DNA of 64,000 bases from Balanoglossus misakiensis (taxonomy: Eukaryota > Hemichordata): NCBI GenBank assembly GCA_040954595.2, contig CM082592.2, positions 7,936,001 through 8,000,000 on the forward strand, read 5' to 3'. Within the stretch, counting starts at the first letter, position 1, and every line of letters starts with the position of its first letter. The notes under the pieces are model-generated. The model was not told the DNA's origin and did no database searches. It was given only the letters and a program-made list of their open reading frames with translations. This document shows, piece after piece, positions 10,177 through 20,626 of the stretch. The translations under genes were made by a program, and so were the position numbers.

Positions 10177-10941
10177 TATTCTCATTCACCTGTCGGAAGA
10201 AAGACCCGTCTTCGCCGTCAAAAACTTGAAGATGTCACCGGCAAACTGCTGATTTTTCTCCGGTGCCAATCTGTCGCTAACGATCACCTGGACAACCATG
10301 ACTGGGCCAACACTTCCACCGCTGCAGATGAGTTGGTCGGTGTGCGCCACCACCGTTACTCTCTGAATATGCATGAAATAGCAAACATATGCACAATAGG
10401 ACAAAGCCCGTCTGGGAGCAGAGCGACTCAAACTACAGTACAGGTCCTTCATCCTACCAGCTAATTGTATGCCTATTCATTTAGTGAATCTACGTGCCAG
10501 AACATGTACATGTACCGCTCTTTTAATTAATTTAAAATAAACGGTGCAGGCTATTTTTGCTTGTCACGAAATCATGCATTTCCGTCGACGTCGCTTTTTA
10601 TCCGACGGGGGCCATGTCCCGGCCAATTTGTTTCTATTTGAAGAAAAAAATAATATTTCCACAACGAAGTCAGGCTACTAGTAAGTGAATTGGTAACGTC
10701 GCCATGGTCGCCTGATATTGCATTGTGTGATATCTTCGCGTATTTATATAAAGTAAAATGCACCGAGACTAACAACGTAAAAATACACTTTCGCTGTAAA
10801 AAAAAAAAAGCAGACTAATTGATACCCACTTACCCTTTTGGGCTTATCAAAGATTCTAGCCAGAAGATCTGTGACGTCAGACAAAAAGTCACTGGAAAGC
10901 ATTTCTTTCGGTAAACTTGTGGTGATAGTACACAAAGGCAT
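9898..10941 (-). CDS. MIF/D-dopachrome tautomerase family protein, diverged (3 exons)
   Basis: Member of the macrophage migration inhibitory factor superfamily, a trimeric tautomerase fold whose catalytic base is the N-terminal proline after Met removal. Exons are 10941-10834, 10362-10190 and 9970-9898, all GT-AG with agreeing phases, making 354 nt or 117 aa, the normal family size. Visible family marks are Met-Pro start, FLSDVTDLLARIFDKP (Lys33), DQLICSGGSVGP, FLTAKTGLSSDRIKVIF and the end HDLPASMIGH. Unlike canonical MIF, the region of the CxxC motif reads GPVMVVQVIVSD, so both cysteines and the Ile-Gly of the pocket are gone. The C-terminus is PTSKPRI rather than an STFA-like end. It shares only about 10 of 36 first-exon residues with the paralogue at 20 kb. 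It reads toward PISD head-to-tail and is divergent from the aldolase. Whether it is nearer MIF or DDT cannot be decided by eye. Confidence 0.92.
10123..10176. repeat. (ATG)18 microsatellite
   Basis: A perfect trinucleotide run in the second intron of the MIF-like gene, starting about 14 nt past the exon 2 donor on the minus strand, where it reads (CAT)n. Confidence 0.95.
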
Positions 10942-11304
10942 TTTGGCGTGACTCTAAAGCGGTATATCGACGAACGCAGTGGTGGGTAATCTATATTTGA
11001 TTTCTGATTCGCTTTCAACCAACCAGAATCATGAGTTTGCAAGGTTAAATATAGATCAAAACGTTTATTTCAAGAGCGCCTAGTCGCCAATCAAATATAG
11101 CAGAATGGCATTAATTATTTATTGACAAAATGTAGGCCTCCAATACAGCAATATCTTAGTTAATATCTTAACATAAACATGCAAATCAAAATTCAGATAA
11201 ACTCAAGTTTGTGTTCTATTTCGTACGCGTAAGGTGTAGCATTTCTCTTTTTTTTTTTCAACTATTGGGGGCGCTAACAACGACTCTGAATCGAGGCTGC
11301 AGTG

Positions 11305-11312
11305 TGACGTCA
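11305..11312. promoter_or_regulatory. Perfect cAMP-response element (TGACGTCA)
   Basis: Full palindromic CRE about 95 bp upstream of the putative aldolase leader-exon donor. It is placed where a CREB/ATF site would act on either divergent gene. Confidence 0.45.
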
Positions 11313-11399
11313 GACCGACTGTTCTGTCGTCGGCCTTCTCTTGCAAGTTCAGCAGCTACAGACGTGCAACTCTGTCGATAATCTGTCTGTGTTTGTCAA
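11313..11399 (+). other. Probable non-coding first exon (5' UTR) of the aldolase
   Basis: The aldolase start codon lies 15 bp after an acceptor (TTCTTTCAG ending at 15434), so a leader exon is expected upstream. GTTTGTCAA followed by GTAAGTATTCC places a near-perfect donor at 11400, just downstream of the divergent promoter. The 5' boundary is not known and the coordinate given is only a bracket. Confidence 0.45.
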
Positions 11400-14300
11400 G
11401 TAAGTATTCCACTTATGGTGAGAGTTGGTGAAGTTTCGATCCACAGTGTATTCTAAAAGGGCTTTAGCCTCTGCTTATACGGGATTCAGTGAAACTATAA
11501 AGTGCCGCGTGATTTTACGCGTCAAAATATTTCAAGGTACCGGACAGAATCTGCAGACTGCTTAGATTTTCAGGTCAAAGGTTCATCGTTGATACAGGCG
11601 AGCGTCACGTAGTACTATGCCCTGTCATAAAATTGCGTGTTATGTCGAATCGATCGCCCCTTTTCGTCCGATTTTCTGTATAGAAATTACTACGCTATAG
11701 TCTATGTATTATAGGCGAGAAAATTTCCAACGGGCTCACATACACAAGGCTCGAGCCGTCGGGGTAGGAAGGGGAGGCGAGGGGGGGGGGGGGGTGCTTG
11801 ATCGATCGATCATGATCATTGGGCCGGATCGCCAGTCTTGAAAGCGATAGCATTTCGATCCAATCATGGAGATATCGGTTTCCATTTGAAATAACGTGTG
11901 TTTTACAAAAAGATTACGAGCGAGGTCAGCCGTCAAAACGATGTGTATATCATGTATATTGCACTATGTTTTGCATTATAATGATTTCCTGTCCAGAGGT
12001 GCACAGTAGTCAGTACTTAAAATCTGTATAATCAGTCACATTGATTTTGCCTTTACAAAAAACAAAACTGACGTGGCAGTTGAAAAATCACGAATACGGA
12101 AAACCAGAAGCACGCACGCTGTCTGCAAGAATATTAGTCAGCTGACATTTACACAACCTTGCTCTGTAATCTCTGCATTCCATTTATGGCTTCAAGGAAT
12201 TTCGACCAGCCTTGCAGGATGTCTTTATTTAACTGTTCATCAAGCTTCCTTCAAGTGTTGGCCGGCTATAATTTCCTCTAATATTTTGATTAATAATCAG
12301 TCTAGACTTTGTAAAACGTAGCATTATTTTTCTTCAGTTATGCCACAAAGCTGAGGTCAAAATACGGCCTGGCACGTAGTTTGGCTATATATTTCAACAT
12401 AAGTAATCCTAGCCTGGCCGGTCTTTGTTTGTCCTTTACTATTCCGTGCACAAAGGATTTGATCTTTACCTTTTTATTTCTGTCTCCTTCAGTCGATTGT
12501 ATGTTTTCTGTGTGTTGTAAGCAGGGTTGAGAATTTCCTGAAGTATTATTTTTGTCAATTTTAACAATTCTAGAGCAATTTTAAACTGCATGTGTGGACA
12601 ACCTACAAACAAAGCCAGTGTCCTCATTATGTATGTAATATATCTGTCACTTTGTGTATGTATGTGTGTTGTTTCCACTAGTAAATAGTGTTGAATGTTT
12701 TACTAAATTCACATGATCCAAGTAAATTCAGAAATTATGGAAAATGTTTTTAATAACTTGGCGTAGTCAGGGAGTTCTTGAGTGAAGCCATTATTTCATC
12801 TATCAGTTCCCAACGTGTGCGTGTCATGCCACATCAGCATGGAAAATCCTGTGACCTTCATGTTGTATAATAGGGGTGCCACTTCTGTCTGCAACCAAAT
12901 CAGTTCAAGGTCACAGCCTATAACTTGTTCGGCAGGACAGTACCATAATATTTTTTTAAATGGTGAGAAATACCTTCGTGAAAGGAAAGGGCTTTGATAT
13001 TCGCTTACTGATTTTAATTGTAAGTGTTTAACTGAGAAATTTCTGGAGTCAATGTAGTCACACCCCTCTGAAACGTGCCACATATCTGTTGCCCTGTAAG
13101 CAGCTCTCTGATTGGCTCATTTATGGGGGTGTGGCAGGGGACAGTCTATCAGCTGCTGCCATCTGCAGTGACAATGGTTAGTACTCCCGATTCAATGACC
13201 TTACTTTTTTTAGGTTACTGAACCCCTGTGACATTGTGATATGTAATCTCATTCTATGTAAACTAGGTAGGGTTCGTGAAATCTGTGTAATGATACCCTC
13301 AGACTCAAAATCTTTTATTCAACTGATTAATATATAATTCTATTTCAACCTAGCCTTATAAATTTTGGAGTATCTGCAATTTATTGTAACCAGGATGTTA
13401 CCAACACAAGAATTTATAAATACAGAAATTCCTGGTGTGATTTGGTTCCATGTTTGTCAGTGATGGTACGATTTATGTATTGCATTTCTTATCTTAATTC
13501 ATATGACCTGGATATAAAACTAAAATGCCTTCACCTGTTCTAAAAAAATATCTTGACTGATTAATTTCACAAGTCTCTTGTTCAATAGTGAGTAGCATGA
13601 TTGGATTACAGAGTGAAAATTAGTTTGCTTTTCTAACTGGATTCATTGCAGCTCTGATAGCAAAATCTTCACCTTGTCATCATTTTTTAGCCGGAAAGCA
13701 AACAACCTGTCCATTTAACAATGGCCTCAGGGTTGAATAATTACCCTACTTACACTGTGGGTGTGTACAGGGTGTACCATATCCAAGCTCTCCGATTGGT
13801 TGGTTCAATTAGGTGCCGTAGCCATTAAAACGTGGATCAGTAGTTGAAACATGTATTCAGATTAAAATTGAAATTTGATTTGAGAGAGGTTGACATTTTT
13901 TTGGTATTTTATAAAAGTTGATGTTCATCATATTTTAACCACTGTCAGCATCATAGGTGTGGACATTCCCACATGAATGGATTTAAATTTCATTGTAAAT
14001 GCACTAACATGTTTGCTGTATCTGTCCATGTGGCAGTCTTGTTGATTCACGCTCTCATGTTGCTGTTATTTGCATTTGTATTACTTTTGTGTTGTTCCTT
14101 TTCATATAATTGCCTGATTAATTCATCACTGCATACCATGGGTAATGTGGGTATTAATTTGAGTTGAATATAAATCAAGCTTGAGAAATAACATACAGTA
14201 GCTGTACCTCGGGTGGCAATCCATTTTACTGACAACTCATAATCCAAATGTTACCCGCTTTAGGCCCATTCTTCCCCACGTGTGAATGACAGCTTCACTG

Positions 14301-15434
14301 ACAGGAAGTTGAAGCAAGGTCGACATGTGAATGGCATAGAGCTTGATGGGCCCAGAAACAGCCATGGGGGAAACTGTTCCCTAAGCCCCTCTAAGGCGCA
14401 ATGCCATGACACTAATAATAGTGCTTGTAGCAGTTCCCCCTTTTCAGTGTGATAAAACTCGCGTAAACTGACATAATGCTTGTACCACGGCAACCCGACT
14501 GTTTCAATCATCTGACTGAAAAATAGAGCCCTGCCTGAATATTTTTTCCCGCGAGGCGAAAGCAGTCATTTTGCTCTGATCCGCTTTGACACGATGCAGA
14601 CCGGTCATGCATTCATCAGGTGACATTGTTGTCTTGTTTGAGAAAGGGCAGACAGCTGTGAGCACTGCATCAATCAAATATGAGGCGACATCACTCTGCG
14701 TTCACAAGTTGATCGACCTTTGACCTTTCCCTATCCAGGTGATCATATATCCCTCAAGGCCATCTTTCAATCTCTTATAATATCAGGGGTGACACCATCT
14801 TAAAGTGCAATGGGCAAAGTTGCATGGTGTTGATGGCGTTTTGATAATGTATGATCCCGACATTGGTGTGAGCCGCACGCATACTTGCAGCATATCAATA
14901 GTCGCCTTGGTTTCATTATATGCTGTGCATGAAATACCCTGGATGACATTATATAAATTACAGTGTGCAGCCAAATGAAAATTCATGGTGCATCAGGTTG
15001 ATAAATTAAAAACAAGGCTGCATAGACATTTGGTACAGGAAGGCTCATCCAACATCCAATAATGATTAACCAGAGTTTTAAAATAAAAAAATATTTCCAT
15101 ATGCAAGTATTTGGGTGTCAGGAATTGCAGGGTGGGCCTCTGGGGAATTTGCATTTGAAGTCAGTACGTACCTTGGCTACATTTACTGAGCAAGTCAAAT
15201 GCCATTAGTATCTCTGTTGCTACTGTCTCAAACGCCAGCCATGCCAGGAATATTTTTTGGACCCCTTTATCTTTGCTGTCAGAACCCAGACAGATATTGC
15301 CAGCACTGTCTGTGATATGTCTCAACAAGTCAGGAATTTCCCTTTGATTTGTTTGCAGTATTATTTCTTGTTGAAAATTATTCTCAGAATTGCAATGAAT
15401 TATACTCAGGGGGGAATCTGTTTTCTTCTTTCAG
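11400..15434 (+). other. Aldolase intron 1 (about 4 kb)
   Basis: AT-rich, with a poly-G run around 11779-11793 and no recognisable exon. Aldolase genes commonly have a non-coding first exon and a long first intron. The short open frames here have no family signature. Confidence 0.45.
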
Positions 15435-15449
15435 CCGTAACAAGTCAAG

Positions 15450-17946
15450 ATGTCTCGTGAAATCCCAGTCTATCTGACCAGAGAGAAGCAGAAGGAATTG
15501 GCAGATATTGCCAATGCCATTGTTGCCCCTGGAAAGGGTATTCTTGCTGCTGATGAAAGTACAGGTACAGGAGGGGATGATTGCTTCTAAAGCTTAATTT
15601 AAAATTTTTTTTCCAGAGTATTTATAAATGTGGTAATGTTGGTTACAAAGCATGCAAGGAGATATAGGCCTTTTAATGTACTAGAACATCATGTAAATGT
15701 TTTAGAATGTGACGGTAAACTTGTGCTGAAAAATGCTTCCGGAAAAGTATGCCATTCACTAGCAAAAAAACCCCAGCAATATCTACATCGTTTCTTTCTG
15801 TCGCTTTTTAAGGAACCATGGGCAAACGTCTGTCCAATGTTAACGTGGAGAACGTCGAAGAAAATCGCCGTCTCTACAGACAGTTGCTGTTTTCAGCCGA
15901 CAACGCAGTTGCCGAGAACATCAGTGGTGTCATCATGTACCACGAAACATTCTACCAGAAAGACGACAGTGGTACGCTCTTCGTTGATGTGCTGAAAAAG
16001 AAGGGAATCATCCCGGGTATCAAGGTAAAACGGAAATGCAGTTTATATCTAGGTTCTCTTTACCCTTCCACCATCATGGTTCAGTCCAAACTGGAATTGC
16101 TTAACTAAAACGGGGATCATTCCATTTCATTACAGGTTGACAAGGGTGTTGTCCCTCTGGGCGGCACCACCAACGAGTGCACAACCCAGGGTCTTGATGG
16201 ACTTGCAGAGCGCTGTGCACAGTACAAGAAAGACGGAGCACAGTTCGCCAAGTGGCGCTGTGTGCTGAAGATCCAACAGTATACTCCATCCTACCTGGCA
16301 GTCATAGAGAATGCCAATGTTCTGGCACGCTATGCAACCATTTGCCAACAGGTATAGTTTCATGCTGTGTCCCTTCTGTCTTATTATTATTTTTCCTCTG
16401 TGTCCATGTGGATGCCTTCTATTGTAACATACCCTGTTCATTTCCTGCGCTTTGATTGGTAAAATCAATATCATGTGATGCCACAGCTTTCACATTTAAA
16501 CATACAGCCACAATCGGCTGCCTATAATACATTTGTGTATAAAAATCAACCAATCTAAAAAAAAATCATATTTGATTTTCCCCCTCACAGAATGGTCTGG
16601 TGCCCATTGTTGAACCCGAGATCTTGCCCGATGGCGAGCACGACCTGGCTCGGTGCCAACACGAAACCGAGAGAGTGCTGGCAGCAGTGTACAAAGCGCT
16701 GAGCGACCACCATGTGTTCCTGGAGGGCACCTTGCTCAAACCCAACATGGTGACACAGGGTCACAGCTGCACCATCAAGTACACCCCACAGGATATCGCT
16801 TATGCCACGGTGACGGCTCTGTCGCGTACCGTGCCCGCTGCTGTCCCCGGTAAGAATTTTCTTGCGATGGAGGATTTTCCATCAGTTTGTCTGGAAGTCC
16901 AGGAATTTCTAAAACACTCCTGGAGAGTCATTAAAAGTCCTGGAATAAAAATACTCAAAACTGGATGAAAAAAAAAATAAATGTTTTGCAGAAAATATCA
17001 TATGAGAAACACTTCAGAAGCCACAAAGAGTGGGCCCCAGAGCTTCCTCAGATGTTGTAAACTTTCCTATGGGTACAGCTTTTCAAGTTATCCATGTTGT
17101 CCCTGTCCCTGCAATTAATATGGTCCTAACTCTGTTCTTTTTTTTTTCACTTGTCAACACAGGTATTACTTTCCTGTCCGGTGGTCAGTCGGAAGAGGAT
17201 GCCACCATCAACCTGGACGCCATCAACAAGTGGCCGGGCAAGAAACCATGGGCCCTCACCTTCTCCTACGGCCGCGCCCTGCAGGCCAGTGTACTCAAGG
17301 CCTGGGGAGGCAAACCAGAAAATTACAAAGCCGGACAAGCTGAGCTGCTGAAGAGAGCCAAGGTCAGTGGGCTGTCTTATATCCCCCGTTAGCACTTAAT
17401 GGTTCGGTCTAATCTTATTTATTCCGGCATGATCGGAACGCTATATTTAGGAAAGAGGGGTGAGAAGCTTAAAAACATGACTGGATTTGTCATAAATTCA
17501 GAAACATGTAGCGTCAGTCACTGGAAAGAAAATGGTCTTGTAGCCCAAGGTACATGTACGTAGCTATCTATGTATAAGTGGATTGTAATAGGAGTGCATA
17601 TGCACAGTTTGAGAATTGGAAGGAATTTAGCAAACCAAGAAGTTGCTGTCTCATACATGTAGGATTTCCAACAGAATCACAAACCTACATGGCATTTTTC
17701 AACTCGGCCACAAGTAAAACACTTTGAGCATCACAGCCCCTGGGGTCAGTGAGCCACGAATGAAAAAGACCCGCTGCAGATCAGTGATATGTGTTTTAAC
17801 CCCTGCATTTTCATGTGGAAATAACGTCATCCCGTAATGATTTCCTCTGACAGGCCAACGGAAATGCAGCCAAGGGCACATACGAGGGAGGCGTCACCAG
17901 TCTCAGCGCCGGAGAGTCGCTCTACGTTTCAAACCACGCTTACTAA
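15450..17946 (+). CDS. ALDO: Fructose-bisphosphate aldolase, class I (6 coding exons)
   Basis: Glycolytic and gluconeogenic enzyme that cleaves fructose-1,6-bisphosphate into DHAP and glyceraldehyde-3-phosphate through a lysine Schiff base, in the cytosol as a tetramer. Coding exons are 15450-15564, 15813-16024, 16136-16351, 16591-16849, 17163-17362 and 17854-17946. All junctions are GT-AG with matching phases; the total is 1095 nt or 364 aa, the normal size. Landmarks are [13 protein letters not shown] (Asp35), [18 protein letters not shown] (Lys148), [12 protein letters not shown] (Glu189, Glu191), [12 protein letters not shown] with the Schiff-base Lys231, [25 protein letters not shown] and the C-terminal SNHAY, whose final Tyr is catalytic. 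The ATG is the first in frame after an acceptor at 15434. No catalytic residue is missing. Vertebrate-style A/B/C subtype cannot be assigned. Confidence 0.98.
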
Positions 17947-18723
17947 AAAATACAGAACAGAAAACTACACAGCAGTTGATTGTAACACAACCAGCGTCTA
18001 TAGCTGTCTGAACTCCATTAAAGACCAATGAAACAACTCGGACGAATGGGGAAAATTAAGGAATTCTGTAGATAATACATCATTGTACAGGAGCTTGTTT
18101 AATTTCTGTAGTGTGAAAAGCTTAAAACTAGTTTGCGACCCGATTTTCTGGCAAATCAAAGATTAAACTACAAAAACAATAAAATTATGTGTGTCATTTT
18201 GTGAATGGAATTGCTAATATATATGTATTTGAACGGTGAGGTCTGGACTTGTCAACGCAAAAGTTGTACCTGGGAGGAGATTTATATGGTTAATACACAG
18301 GATGGATCACCCAGTAGTTGATTTTTTTTACGGACAAAAGTGGGAGGGAAAGAGATTAGTATTATTGGCATTAAGAACTGTATTTTGGTCATAGCTTCAA
18401 GTGTTTTGTTTCAAACGTGTTAGCGGTATTCTTTGACTCGTGACAAAACTTTGGCCGGGTGAAGAACATATGTTTTGACAACTTACATTATTGCTTCGTT
18501 TTAGCCACACCTTGTTCTATTATGTGCAAACTTTATACTCCAAGATTGTGAAGCATTTGCTAAAAAAAAAAAAAACCACCTGCACAAATATCAAGTCTGA
18601 TTTTTGATCATTTGGAACGTGGAATTTCAAAATGCAAGAAATGTCAATTTAAATGCCTGTATGAAATGTGACCACCATTTCAGATTCTGTGAAAGGATTG
18701 TTCGCTCATCATATATTAATAAA
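17947..18723 (+). terminator. Aldolase 3' UTR with two AATAAA signals
   Basis: AATAAA occurs at 18178-18183 and 18718-18723 downstream of the stop at 17946. Two alternative 3' ends are possible, about 230 and 770 bp long. A poly-A run near 18560 could prime false ends in oligo-dT libraries. Confidence 0.5.
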
Positions 18724-19404
18724 GTACTTTCTCTCTCCCATACATTATGTTGACTCTGTTATTTTGTAGTTGTTCACTCTTTATAGTCAGATGTCTGTTT
18801 GGGAATGACCCCTGACCTCCGACTTCTTTGTCATGTGATAGTAGCGTTCACAGGACATTCTCTGTGGCTGTAAAGAGGTCGTGGTTCTCGACGACGTCAC
18901 ATTATGTCCTCATAACAAGGCCGGTATTGATTGATGATGCCAACCGAGTCGTTTAAATGTGGGCAGCATCTGCTATCAGTGACAAGGTGAAGGTAAGAGA
19001 TCATTTGCCAAGATTCATTGACATGTACATGTATTACACATCTGGCTGTGACTGCAGAAACCAATCTTTTGTCATTGAGGGCGCTATTTCTTGGTTTACA
19101 AAAAAACTTGGAACTAAGCCACAAACCGTATTCAGTAATTAACCAATGTACAGGTGTCTCAGCTTCATATTGTCAAAAATAATGCAAGTTCTACCACAAG
19201 GCAATTAATGACTATAATACAGTACATAGTGTGAGATGTTTATCCTATTTATCATACCTGTACATACACATCAAAATCAAATCATTTCATTTTTCAAGTT
19301 TTCTTCTGCTTTAGGGCCAATTGCAAAGATCCACTTCTGCATAGATGATCCTGAGATGATTTGAACTTCTTTGCGTGTGACCTTGAAATCTTTTTTCGGC
19401 GCAT
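18724..19404. other. Aldolase-MIF convergent intergenic region
   Basis: Lies between the aldolase poly-A signal (plus) and the MIF stop codon (minus), and must contain the MIF 3' UTR. I saw no exact AATAAA on the minus strand. The only other item is the weak candidate exon at 18957. Confidence 0.5.
18957..18992 (+). CDS. Candidate short first coding exon of an unknown gene
   Basis: ATG opens 12 codons, MWAASAISDKVK, that run straight into the consensus donor GTAAGA at 18993 in phase 0. Upstream at 18891-18900 is ACGACGTCAC, a CRE-like word. It lies after the aldolase poly-A signals and before the MIF gene on the other strand. No following exon could be identified, so this may be chance or the start of a gene whose introns span the empty right side. 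Confidence 0.2.
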
Positions 19405-20626
19405 TTATGGATCTGGTGCAAAGGTGTTCAAGTTGTAACCGACGTTCATTTTCTCTGTATCAGAGAACGCAATGTACATCCTGAAATGAACAAAGACGAT
19501 AATTATTGCATTGTCAGTGACAAAAAATTCATGAATATCAAAAAGCCTCAAGGATCCATCATTTGCTATCCCCATTTGCTACATACAATCACTATTTTAC
19601 TTCAGGCTTGTACAATGAGAAACAGCCTAGGAAACTTTCACATTGGATTCCCCATTTACCTGGTAGGAGATATTCCTAGGGACTCCTGCAAGTGTTCCAT
19701 GAATTCCTTGGTCAACTTCTTGTTCTCAACCAGTCCCAGTTTTCCAATGGACATAATGCTGCCATTGCCACACGGCTCTGTGGTCCCTCCGAATGACATC
19801 ATTTGGTCTGGAATCACGTGGACAACCATATACTGGGGGGGGGAAAAGGAACATGAGTAAAACGTCTTGAATGGCGTCACTATGGAAACGCAACTGGAGT
19901 CAAAGGTCATAGGTCACTGAGGCAAGTCAACAGCGAGTATTGATTATAACATGCGATTTACAACAGCAGAATCGGATAACGTTTGCTAAAGTTATATGTG
20001 TCTTAGTACTGTTTTTTACTTCAGGAATCATTCAGTTTCCTTGTACTTTGCCCCTCCCCACCCCATTGACTGTCAAGTGAAAACCATACGTTATATGAAA
20101 TTGCATACAAATGCCACAGAGCACACTTAAATTTCAACAGAACACTGACATGATGTGACATTTGAATGGGATCTCCTGACGTTGCCCGGGTAACACGGCT
20201 CAGTACCTGCCAGATATGTCAACCTGATAATTGATTTTTTTTTTCATTTCGCCAGGAAATGCTATATGTAATCAGCCAAAACTAACAGAAAATGAAATGG
20301 GCTCAATCTTGGTGGTCAGTCAAGGAACTGGAATTTATGTGGAAAAAATATGCTACTGGCTGCATTACTGCCGGGAAAACACAGACCTGTACACAGGTCT
20401 TGTCCGGAGCCTTACCATTCCTCGATCCTCTATCTGTAGGGGAGTAGTGGTAGGGCTACGGGGACCAGCAGAAGCAAGCCACTCCCCCCCCCCCCCACAC
20501 ACACACACAGACACTTACCTGCTGTGGTTTGCCAATCAAATCAACCATCATTTGCGTGGTTTTCGTCAGAAAATCTGCAGGAATCTTATCCCGCGATACA
20601 TTGGTGTAGAACGTAAAGGCAGGCAT
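19405..20626 (-). CDS. MIF: Macrophage migration inhibitory factor (3 exons)
   Basis: Small secreted-type cytokine and phenylpyruvate/dopachrome tautomerase, a homotrimer with Pro2 as catalytic base. Exons are 20626-20519, 19832-19660 and 19480-19405, GT-AG with phases 0 and 2, total 357 nt or 118 aa. Close to MIF throughout: MPAFTFYTNV, IGKPQQ (Lys33), YMVVHVIPDQMMSFGG, TEPC, SIMSIGKLG (Ile65), LGISPTRMYIAF (Tyr96), MNVGYNLNTFA. No signal peptide, as expected for a leaderless cytokine. The redox CxxC of vertebrate MIF is CGNG here (Cys57 kept, Cys60 replaced by Gly). Asn98 of the human site is Ala. A short PDP tail extends past the usual TFA end. Exon 1 and 2 lengths (108 and 173) equal those of the diverged paralogue 9 kb away. 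Confidence 0.96.
20484..20512. repeat. Poly-C and (CA)n next to the MIF exon 1 donor
   Basis: Thirteen C followed by a CA run. On the minus strand this is GT repeats and 13 G immediately inside the 5' end of MIF intron 1. Confidence 0.9.

Larger units (their letters stand above)
10942..11399. promoter_or_regulatory. Divergent promoter region, MIF-like gene and aldolase
   Basis: The interval between the MIF-like start codon on the minus strand and the probable aldolase leader exon on the plus strand. It holds a perfect palindromic CRE, TGACGTCA, at 11305-11312 and an octamer ATGCAAAT near 11179. A second TGACGTCA at 10872-10879 lies within the first exon of the MIF-like gene. Transcription start sites are not visible with certainty. 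Confidence 0.45.

Noticed and set aside
10096-10464. 122-codon plus-strand frame with poly-Met start
   Set aside because: It is the ATG microsatellite joined to antisense of MIF-like exon 2.
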